Below, one piece after another: positions 28,101 through 34,595 of a DNA stretch of 64,000 nt. The translations under genes and the position numbers were made by a program. The stretch covers positions 1-64,000 of the forward strand of contig JBDKTY010000050.1 in assembly GCA_039679945.1 (NCBI GenBank), in the 5' to 3' direction. The notes below the pieces were generated by a model. That model saw only the letters and a list, made by a program, of their open reading frames with translations. It was not told the DNA's origin and ran no database searches. Positions within the stretch are counted from its first letter, which is position 1. Every line of letters starts with the position of its first letter. The DNA comes from SbD1 sp039679945. Lineage in GTDB: Bacteria > Desulfobacterota > Syntrophobacteria > Syntrophobacterales > Syntrophobacteraceae.

Positions 28101-28537
28101 ACGGCCTTCCTCGTGACCAGCCCGGCATTGAACTCATCGGGCACTTCCACGGGGCATGCCGCGCCGCACTGGCCGCAGCCGATGCATTTTTCAGGATCGA
28201 TCAACGCGGGGGCCGAACTCAGGGTGACATGGAAATTCCCCTGTTCACCCTCTATTGCCGTCATTTCCGTGCCGAGCAGGATTTCGATATTTTCGTGATA
28301 CAGCCCCTTTCTCAGGCAGAACTGGGAGGCAGCATCGCGGTTTACAGTCGGCAGCATCCTGCACATTCCGCAATGGTCGCTCGGGAACTGATAATCCAAC
28401 TGGCTGAGGATGCCGCCCATGTGCGGCGACTTATCGATGAGAAAAACTCGGTAGTTCATCTCAGCCAGATCGAGGGCCGAACGTATTCCGCTGATACCGG
28501 CGCCGATGACCAGAGCTGAACCGGTTTTTGTTTCCAT
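25115..28537 (-). CDS. hdrA: HdrA with an embedded response-regulator receiver domain
   Basis: 1140 residues in one uninterrupted frame. HdrA flavin motif (VIGAGISGIRSALDL), DHCGMCRMLP site (Cys form), ferredoxin motifs CIGCGQCGAACP (118-129) and CTRCGACEKVCP (165-176). A complete receiver domain then occupies residues about 189-305 with all key residues: Asp196-Asp197, phospho-acceptor Asp240 (LLDIKMPG), Thr268 (MMTAY) and Lys290 (LLKPF). HdrA sequence resumes (VGAVVMAGGAGF) and includes a CSCGG segment, a second flavin motif (VVGGGIAGMTAALAI) and C-terminal CSLCERCISACP and CQGCGACAAVCP. GAGG precedes ATG 28537. The intact receiver suggests that phosphorylation could modulate electron flow through HdrABC. 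That effect is inference. Confidence 0.93.
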   Translation of the reverse strand: METKTGSALVIGAGISGIRSALDLAEMNYRVFLIDKSPHMGGILSQLDYQFPSDHCGMCRMLPTVNRDAASQFCLRKGLYHENIEILLGTEMTAIEGEQGNFHVTLSSAPALIDPEKCIGCGQCGAACPVEVPDEFNAGLVTRKAVYLPVPHNVPNHFTIDSTACTRCGACEKVCPTGAIDLKLHARRTFRVLVVDDELVVRDSLKEWLGMEGFSVDMAESGKGAIELLSANEYGLMLLDIKMPGMDGVEVLKIAKEMRPELPVLMMTAYATVETAVEAMKLGARDYLLKPFDIEALVSKVVQQYESTIQSNERQIEVGAVVMAGGAGFSDPGQSINTYEYKVLPNIITSIQFERLISGTGPNAGKLLRPSDGKPARKIAWLQCVGSRNLRENADFCSSVCCMFSIKEALLAKSKTDGTVDTAIFYMDMRTFGKDYQAYRDSAEKESGVRFVRSRVHSVEPGGDGSVRLHYVDAGGREGDEVFDIAVLAAGQRPPTGSEALAELSGVELNQWGFCRTESMFSSRTSREGVFAGGSFSGLKDISDSVIQAGSASLEASSLIHSKGGGLRVSERNEGIFRDVSRELPAAAVALCSCGGVLSRALDMEALRADLARGGSVSRVFDVERVCTQDGWSTLVDNLKESGANRIVVGACMPCLYGKRLSELGKETGLSPSLMDIVDIRTPLFPGDETETSSAAGQISSRLKMSIEKLRGANPARTSARHVVQKALVVGGGIAGMTAALAIADHGFKVALLEKTDSLGGIARRISRAMDGTSIPDLIEKSVARVENHPNISVYKGAGVIHTHGQEGNFLTTIELEDGTSEIFDHGAVILATGGNEAATQAYLHGKSDSVVTQHELEERIRSGGLDPASLQSVAMIQCVGSREPGRNYCSRICCASALKNALYLKEKNPDLAIYIFYRDIMAYGFLETYYTRARREGIMFIQYSPEKKPDVALKEDGGIRITAFDPILDRDIQLDPDVLALSTGIVPGDQRALAEIFGIEVNEDGFFVEADYKWQPVNSRKRGVFLCGLAHSPRSVPESIAMAQAAAQRALAMLNRGLIPAGSMVAEVRHALCSLCERCISACPYDARRKNEDEERIEVDELACQGCGACAAVCPNSASVLRGYSDRQVLAMLDAALEL

Positions 28538-28601
28538 GAAATTACCTCGTGAACGAAAGTTCCGTTTGGAAAAGCAGATTATCGGTTAACAGCGTTCGGG
28601 A

Positions 28602-29741
28602 TTAATCCCTGCCACCTGTTATCTCCGAAAATTCACGCTCCCGAAAAACAGACAGCGGTGGATCGTCCTCGATGCTCTTCCCCGCGGTGTAGTCGAAAGC
28701 ACCCTGGGCCGCATGGGCAATGGTCCGGAACAGCTCCATCACCGGCACCCCGTTGGGACAGGCATTCGAGCACTGCCCGCACCCGATGCATGCGGTGCTC
28801 ATGTGCGCGAGTCGCGTCATATGGTAGAAGACGGTATCGGTCGGCATTTTGATGATGCCCTTGCGCTTGGCCCAGCGAAAGTACTGATCAGGCTCATGAT
28901 CGAACACATCCGTCGTGAATACGCATTCACGGCAATAACAGACTGGACAGGCGACCCTGCAGTTGTAGCAGTTGACGCAATTCCCCAGGTAGCCCATGAG
29001 TTTCTCGACGTCCGACACGGCCTCGCCGGTAGCTTTGAACATCTCATCGCGGTACGCAGTCCGTTGCGCGATAAGCCCAGCTATCGCTTCCAGCCGTTTT
29101 TCGGGAACATCAGCACTGGCCAAGCCCAGCTTCTCCAGGGCCTTCCGGCCCTTGTCCGTGTTCGCTATCAGCGACAACGAGTCCAGGATGTCGTTTCCGA
29201 GAAGCCCAATCGTAATGTCAGCCCCATCCGGAACGGGGAATTCGCATGATTTGCATGCGGGGGAAATGTCACAACCGTTCCAGGATTCGTCTTCCCCCTG
29301 CAACACTTTCTTATAGAACCTCATGGTTGAGGCCTTGTCATCACCCGCGAAGCGCCCGTAATCGAGGTTCCCGAAGGCTCCCAGGCAGTCGATCCCAATC
29401 AGCAGGACTTCATCCGTCGATCCCTGCTTCAGTTTCACGAGTTCCACGAAAGCCCTGATCTCGCAGGGCCGCAGTATGGCGGCGGTGGTAAACCCCGAAG
29501 ATTTTCTGGTAAGCTTCGAAAGGACCCGCGCGCTGTTCAGCGGAAACGCCGGGGCCAGGGGATCAGCCCCTTCGAGTCTTCCCGGATCATCCACCAGCGC
29601 GGGCATGACAGAGTTTTTCATCGGCAGATGATTCGATACGAGAAGCGCCGCGACAGCCTCCTTCTCAATCAACATCTTCATAAAACTTCGCAGTGATTCG
29701 ACCGGGTCCCGGTTTTCGACCACAAGTTTTGCACTTGTCAT
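28602..29741 (-). CDS. FrhB/FdhB-like coenzyme F420 (NAD)-dehydrogenase beta-subunit family protein
   Basis: 379 residues. The N-terminal half carries the FrhB-type signatures TTAAILRPCEIRAFVEL and LIGIDCLGAFGN. The C-terminal half has CVNCYNCRVACPVCYCREC (about 270) and CIGCGQCSNACPNG (about 330), giving at least two [4Fe-4S] clusters. The family carries FAD and is the nucleotide-side subunit of F420 hydrogenases and formate dehydrogenases; in sulfate reducers it is often an electron-input module for Hdr. GGAGAG six bases before ATG 29741 sets the start; the frame runs to 29759. It lies between mvhD and the HdrA-receiver gene. The actual electron donor cannot be read from sequence. Confidence 0.85.
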   Translation of the reverse strand: MTSAKLVVENRDPVESLRSFMKMLIEKEAVAALLVSNHLPMKNSVMPALVDDPGRLEGADPLAPAFPLNSARVLSKLTRKSSGFTTAAILRPCEIRAFVELVKLKQGSTDEVLLIGIDCLGAFGNLDYGRFAGDDKASTMRFYKKVLQGEDESWNGCDISPACKSCEFPVPDGADITIGLLGNDILDSLSLIANTDKGRKALEKLGLASADVPEKRLEAIAGLIAQRTAYRDEMFKATGEAVSDVEKLMGYLGNCVNCYNCRVACPVCYCRECVFTTDVFDHEPDQYFRWAKRKGIIKMPTDTVFYHMTRLAHMSTACIGCGQCSNACPNGVPVMELFRTIAHAAQGAFDYTAGKSIEDDPPLSVFREREFSEITGGRD

Positions 29742-29775
29742 GTTACTCTCTCCAATCATGGATTACCCAGGCCTG

Positions 29776-30198
29776 CTATAAGACCATTTTCGTCCTCAGT
29801 TCATTCGGGCCGATCTGTTTGACCTCAGCCACAAGCGATCGGACGGTCTGGGCAAAATCGATCCCCTCACTGGCCCCGATCCACGTCATCTTCAGGCGCC
29901 TCTCATCAAAACCGAATTTTGGAATGATCTCCTTGAGCAGCTTAATGCGTCGCCGAGCCTTGAGATTACCATTTATGTAGTGACAGTCGCCCGGGTGGCA
30001 TCCGCTGATCAATACGGCATCCGCTCCTTCGAGAAGCGCCTTTATCACGTACTTCGGGTCGACCATGCCCGTGCACATCATGCGGATCATACGGACATTG
30101 GGAGGCTGAACCAACCGCGAGGTCCCGGCGAGGTCCGCCGCCGTGTAGGTGCACCAATTGCAAACGAAAGCGATGATTGTCGGCTCATATTCGATCAT
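29776..30198 (-). CDS. mvhD: MvhD-like iron-sulfur subunit (cysteine form)
   Basis: 140 residues, the usual short MvhD: FVCNWCTYTAADLAG, MCTGMVDP and SGCHPGDCHY supply the [2Fe-2S] ligands. The Cys in GCHPGDCHY aligns with the selenocysteine of the paralogue at 14448. In methanogens MvhD hands electrons to HdrA; here it sits between the HdrA-GltD and FrhB-like genes (27 and 34 bases away) and probably bridges them. Confidence 0.92.
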   Translation of the reverse strand: MIEYEPTIIAFVCNWCTYTAADLAGTSRLVQPPNVRMIRMMCTGMVDPKYVIKALLEGADAVLISGCHPGDCHYINGNLKARRRIKLLKEIIPKFGFDERRLKMTWIGASEGIDFAQTVRSLVAEVKQIGPNELRTKMVL

Positions 30199-30225
30199 GT
30201 TCTTTTGCTCCTGCCCCGAATCCTT

Positions 30226-33200
30226 CTAAACAACACCTTCGAGAATACCCTCGATTTCGGCGAATATCTGTTTCGATGTAAAATGCTTCACCCGAGCCGC
30301 TCCACTCGGGCAGAACGCGGCGCAACTGCCGCATCCCTTGCACACCGCTTCATTTACTTCAGAGATCCCCCGGCGCTCGTTAAACTCGATTGCTGAATAA
30401 GCACACAGCTTGATGCAGGTCTGGCACCCGGCACAGATATCCGGATCGATCCACGAGGTAACCGGAGAAACTTCCACTTTCCCTCGCGCCGCGAGAGCCA
30501 GTGCCTGCGCGGCCGCGCCCGACGCATGCGAGACCGTATCGGGAATGTCTTTGGGACTCTGGCAGGTCCCGGCGAGAAATATTCCGTCCGTGGCGGTCGA
30601 AACCGGTCCGAGCTTTGGATGCTCTTCCAGGAAGAAGCCGTCTCCACCCTGGTTGATTCCGAAAACGCGGGCCACATCGGGAGCGTTCTTGCGTGCTTCC
30701 ATTGCCGTGCAGAGAATGGCCATATCGACCGGTATCCGCCTGCGTTTTCCGATAAGGGTATCTTCACTGACGACGATTAGCTTTTGCTCTCCGGAACCGG
30801 TTGCCTCCCGGCGGATCTCCGCGGGCTTACCTCGAATGAACTCTATTCCCTCCTCCTGGAGGCGCCTGTAGAATTCCTCGTAGCCCTTTCCATAGCACCG
30901 CATATCAATGTAGAAGTTGTAGACCTTGGTGTTGTGTCCCACCTTCTCTTTTATGAGGTGTCCGTACTTGAGCGCGTACATGCAGCAAACGCGCGAGCAG
31001 TACGCATGGTAGTTTACATCGCGGCTTCCGACGCAATGCACTATCGCGATGCTCGATGGCTTCTCTCCGTTTTTCATCAGGATCTGCCCGCCGGTGGGAC
31101 CAACCGCGTTATTGAGCCGCTCGAACTCCAGGCCTGTGTAAACCTCGTCGAAACGGCCATAGCCATAATTGACCAGCCCGGCTGGGTCCATAGTATCGAA
31201 GCCGGTAGCCACAATGATCGAGCCCACGGGGATTTCGATATCCTGATCCTTCATGGAGTGATCAACCGCTGAGCGTTCACATGCCCGAACACATTCCATG
31301 CATTCCGAACAGATTCCGCAATTAAGGCATCGCTCCGCCTCGGCAATTGCCGAATCCTCCGACATTCCAAGGCTTACCTCGGAAAAGGCTTTCTTCGCCT
31401 CTTCGAGATTCAGCCGGTTGATCGCGGCCCGCGGTCGCGCCTCGATGCCCTTCGGTACCTCTCGCCAGTTTTCACTGCCTTTGGGCTTTGCCTCTTCCGC
31501 CGGCAGTCCATCGAGGCTTTCCCCCCTGAGATACAAATCAATGGCCGCAACCGCCTTGTGGGCCTGTGCAACCGATTCTATGACCGTCGCCGGACCGCTC
31601 ACGGCATCACCGGCGGCGAAAACATCCTCCGCCGAGGTCCGCATGCTGTTCTCGGCAACCGTGACCCTGCCCCGTCTGCCCGTGTTGACTCCACTCTCCG
31701 TGCAGCACTTTGACTCGGGTTCCTGCCCGATCGCCGGGATGATCACATCGCAGTCGATGGTGAATTCGGAACCCACAATTGGCACCGGCCTCCTTCGGCC
31801 GCTTTCATCCGCCGGGCCAAGTTCCGTTTGAATACATCTGAATCCGGAAACCCTGCCCGCCGATCCCACCACGGCAACAGGGGCCGTGAGATAGCGAATC
31901 CGGACGCCTTCCTTGAGGGCATCCTCGATTTCCTCCTCGTATGCGGGCATCTCCTCACGGCTTCTGCGGTATACGATCGTCACTTCCTCGCTGCCGAGAC
32001 GCAGGGCCGTTCGCGCCGAGTCTATGGCTACGTTTCCACCGCCAATGATAACGACACGCCTGCCGGGATTCCCGGGTGCACCCAGGCTCGTCTCACGCAG
32101 GAAATCGGTTGCCTGCACAATCCCCTCGAAATCCGTCTCACCGGGGATGTTGAGCTTCAGGGGGGCGTGCGCGCCGATGCCGACAAAAATCGCCTTGAAT
32201 CCCTGGTTTCTCAGATCTTCGAGCGAAAAGTCCCTGCCCAGTTGCTTGCCCGTTTCGACAGATATCCCAAGCCGGAGAATGTTGGCGATTTCACCGTCCA
32301 GCACATCGCGCGGAAGCCTGTATTCGGGAATTCCAACACGGAGCATGCCGCCCAGCTTCGGGAGTGACTCAAAAATGGTTATTCCATAACCCTTCAGTCT
32401 GAGATAGTAGGCGGCTGTAAGCCCCGCGGGTCCCGAACCTATAACAGCCACTTTCTCGGGTTTCTCCTCGATAGGCGGAACCGGAATGTCTTCCAGCTTG
32501 ACCTGGTCGGCGGCAAAGCGCTTCATCTCCCGAATTGATAGCGCCGAATCCACCTCGGACCGGCGGCATGCGCCCTCGCAGAAGGCGGGGCAGACCCTGC
32601 CCAGAACACCGGGCAGAGGAAGACGCTCCATTATCAACTGGACCGCTTCCTTGTACTTGCCCTTTCCGACAAGCTGCACGTACCCCTGCACATTGATACC
32701 CGCCGGGCAGGTTGTTCGGCACGGAGCAGGGTCCTTCTTATCGATGGCGAAAGTCAGCGGTATCGCTTGTGGGAAATACCGGTAAACAGCCTTGCGGGAC
32801 CCCAGCTTCTCGTCGAATTCATTCGGAACGGTAACCGGGCAGTTCTCGGCGCAGATCCCGCAGCCGGTACACTTGTCCTCCCGAATGTAGCGGGCATTGC
32901 GATGGACCCGGACCTTGAAATTTCCCACAAAGCCTTTGACTTCCGTGACCTCACTGTATGAGAGCAGATTGATATTCGGGCTCTGGCTGACGGCAACCGT
33001 TTTGGGAGTAGAAATACATGCGGCGCAGTCCAGGGTCGGGAAGGTCTTGTCGAACTGCACCATGTGTCCGCCGATTGACGGCTCCTTCTCGACCAGGTGC
33101 ACTTTATAGCCTGCCTTGGCAATATCCAGCGAGGCCTGTATCCCGGCGATTCCAGCCCCGACGACCAGCACATCCGGATGTACACTGACTTCCCTGGTTG

Positions 33201-33600
33201 TCAGGGTCTTGTGGAAATTGACCCGGTTCACGGCGGCGGCGGCCAGGGTCTTGGCTTTTTGCGTCGCCTGCGCGGGATCTTCCGTCACCCAGGAACAATG
33301 CTCCCGAACGCATGCCATCTGAAAATAGTAAGGGTTGAGGCCTGCCCTTTGGCAGGCGGACTGGAAGGTTTTCTCGTGAAGCCTAGGGGAGCAGGAAGCG
33401 ACTACCACGCGGTTGAGCCCCAGCTCCCGGATATCCTTCTGGATCATCTCCTGACCGGGGTCGGAGCACATAAACTTGTAGTCCCTGGCGACCACTACGT
33501 TTCGAAGGCCCCTGACGAATTTGGTAACCTCCTCCACCGCAACTTTGCCGGCAATATTGGTCCCGCAGTGGCAGATGTAAAAACCGATTCTGGCAAGCAT
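30226..33600 (-). CDS. HdrA-GltD chimera (HdrA interrupted by an NAD(P)H-dependent GltD/NfnB-type module)
   Basis: 1124 residues. It starts with the HdrA linking domain (FYICHCGTNIAGKV), then a flavin motif (VVGAGIAGIQASLDI), DCAACISTPK and CTGCGICAENCP. At about residue 295 a GltD-like block is inserted, running to about 730: CRTTCPAGINVQGYVQL, VCPAFCEGACRR, FAD motif VIGSGPAGLTAAYYL, NAD(P)H motif IIGGGNVAIDSARTAL and AIGQEPESKC. HdrA then resumes and ends with CAGCQTCIKLCAYS and CKGCGSCAAFCPSG. The GltD block should oxidise or reduce NAD(P)H, so this protein can plausibly join pyridine nucleotide to the Hdr module. ATG 33600 follows GAGGG by seven bases. Confidence 0.92.
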   Translation of the reverse strand: MLARIGFYICHCGTNIAGKVAVEEVTKFVRGLRNVVVARDYKFMCSDPGQEMIQKDIRELGLNRVVVASCSPRLHEKTFQSACQRAGLNPYYFQMACVREHCSWVTEDPAQATQKAKTLAAAAVNRVNFHKTLTTREVSVHPDVLVVGAGIAGIQASLDIAKAGYKVHLVEKEPSIGGHMVQFDKTFPTLDCAACISTPKTVAVSQSPNINLLSYSEVTEVKGFVGNFKVRVHRNARYIREDKCTGCGICAENCPVTVPNEFDEKLGSRKAVYRYFPQAIPLTFAIDKKDPAPCRTTCPAGINVQGYVQLVGKGKYKEAVQLIMERLPLPGVLGRVCPAFCEGACRRSEVDSALSIREMKRFAADQVKLEDIPVPPIEEKPEKVAVIGSGPAGLTAAYYLRLKGYGITIFESLPKLGGMLRVGIPEYRLPRDVLDGEIANILRLGISVETGKQLGRDFSLEDLRNQGFKAIFVGIGAHAPLKLNIPGETDFEGIVQATDFLRETSLGAPGNPGRRVVIIGGGNVAIDSARTALRLGSEEVTIVYRRSREEMPAYEEEIEDALKEGVRIRYLTAPVAVVGSAGRVSGFRCIQTELGPADESGRRRPVPIVGSEFTIDCDVIIPAIGQEPESKCCTESGVNTGRRGRVTVAENSMRTSAEDVFAAGDAVSGPATVIESVAQAHKAVAAIDLYLRGESLDGLPAEEAKPKGSENWREVPKGIEARPRAAINRLNLEEAKKAFSEVSLGMSEDSAIAEAERCLNCGICSECMECVRACERSAVDHSMKDQDIEIPVGSIIVATGFDTMDPAGLVNYGYGRFDEVYTGLEFERLNNAVGPTGGQILMKNGEKPSSIAIVHCVGSRDVNYHAYCSRVCCMYALKYGHLIKEKVGHNTKVYNFYIDMRCYGKGYEEFYRRLQEEGIEFIRGKPAEIRREATGSGEQKLIVVSEDTLIGKRRRIPVDMAILCTAMEARKNAPDVARVFGINQGGDGFFLEEHPKLGPVSTATDGIFLAGTCQSPKDIPDTVSHASGAAAQALALAARGKVEVSPVTSWIDPDICAGCQTCIKLCAYSAIEFNERRGISEVNEAVCKGCGSCAAFCPSGAARVKHFTSKQIFAEIEGILEGVV

Positions 33601-33650
33601 CACATACCCTCAAGAGTGTTAAGGAATATTATGGTCGACAACGCCGCCCA

Positions 33651-33845
33651 TCAGGCGGTCGTCCCGGGTTCTTCCGGTCCCTGGTTCCATGCCTGTCTCA
33701 TCGCCTTGTCAAAAGGGCATTGCGCACAGTCCCCGTCACGCTCGCAGAGTTTGAAATTGACGACCTTCGCCTTCATCCAGACGCACTCCTTCTCGTTCGA
33801 ACTGAAGACCGAAGAGTCTTTTTCTTTCCCGTGCCGATCTCGCAT
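33651..33845 (-). CDS. Small cysteine-rich protein at the head of the Hdr operon
   Basis: 64 residues with ECVWMKAKVVNFKLC, then DGDCAQCPFDKAMRQ. The spacing C..WM..VV..K.C....DC..C.FD.AM recurs, as far as I recall, as a short module in signalling and GcvH-like proteins of Deltaproteobacteria, and the four cysteines could bind metal or an Fe-S cluster. ATG 33845 is chosen; a TTG at 33851 is possible and the ribosome site is weak. It ends 50 bases before the HdrA-GltD start on the same strand, downstream of the candidate sigma-54 promoter, so it is probably the first gene of the operon. Confidence 0.6.
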   Translation of the reverse strand: MRDRHGKEKDSSVFSSNEKECVWMKAKVVNFKLCERDGDCAQCPFDKAMRQAWNQGPEEPGTTA

Positions 33846-34069
33846 AACCAACCAAGCCCATAAGGTGTATTCACGACTTGAATTGTCTAGAAATCAAAGC
33901 GCTCCGGGTGCATACACCTTGTTTCCAGAACCCCGTCAGCGGGTTCCGCGCGGGAAATGCACTCTGACCTCAACAGCCTCGAATTTCCGCGCAATGCGAG
34001 AAAGAAATTTTGTTTAAACCGGCGATAAGGAGTCAGGAACAGCGGCTACAAACGCTCGATTCAGTCAGT

Positions 34070-34085
34070 GGCAAGAGCCATGCCA
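34070..34085 (-). promoter_or_regulatory. Candidate sigma-54 (-24/-12) promoter of the long Hdr operon
   Basis: On the minus strand TGGCATGGCTCTTGCC matches TGGCACG-N4-TTGC except at one position of the -24 box, with exactly ten bases between GG and GC. Transcription would start near 34058, about 210 bases before the small Cys protein. The -24 half also lies in an inverted repeat (34080-34097), which might permit repression. Confidence 0.6.
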
Positions 34086-34463
34086 CCGGGGTGGCATCGG
34101 CCCTGAAGCCGGGCCTGTCCAGTTTTTCCTGAAGTTTGTCCCTGAAGCGCACCCGTGAATTTGTCGGGATTTGTACAGAGTGATTAAAAATTATACAATT
34201 TGCGCTATTCAGGCCTGCTCGACACAGGCTTTCACCGGGAAAGGATTGTGGTATCTCGATGCCAGGCATTTAGAATCGTTCGGTAAAGCCTCCCTGAACA
34301 TATAATCCGGTTTTTTCGGCGCTCAAATCCGGGAAGCCCTTCCCATTGCATCACCGCCGTCACGCCGTTTCCGGACCGCCGGAGGCTTTTACGCCGGCCG
34401 CCGCGACCCGAGAGGCGAATCAAGGCCGGGTGATGCAAAGGTTGCCTTACTGATGCCCGCTGT

Positions 34464-34480
34464 TGTATAAATAATATACA
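34464..34480. promoter_or_regulatory. 17-bp palindrome upstream of the kinase operon
   Basis: TGTATA-AATAA-TATACA is a perfect inverted repeat, AT-rich in a GC-rich setting, 115 bases before the kinase ATG. It is a good operator candidate. The binding protein is unknown. Confidence 0.45.
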
Positions 34481-34595
34481 CTGCCATTTGCCGGAACCTA
34501 TCGCGCTCGGCACACTCGTCCTCCCGTCAAGACTCCGTGCCAGACGTCCTGACCTCAGTTCAAATCGTCCCTGCAAGGAACCGTGAGAGGATTTC

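Larger units (their letters stand above)
33852..34595. other. Regulatory intergenic region between divergent Hdr and kinase operons
   Basis: 744 bases with no credible gene; frames on the minus strand at 34033-34269 and 34232-34738 look like shadows. It holds the sigma-54-type promoter at 34070-34085, a hairpin ATGCCAC-CGGG-GTGGCAT at 34080-34097 overlapping it, an AT-rich block at 34169-34205 and the palindrome at 34464-34480. Confidence 0.5.
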
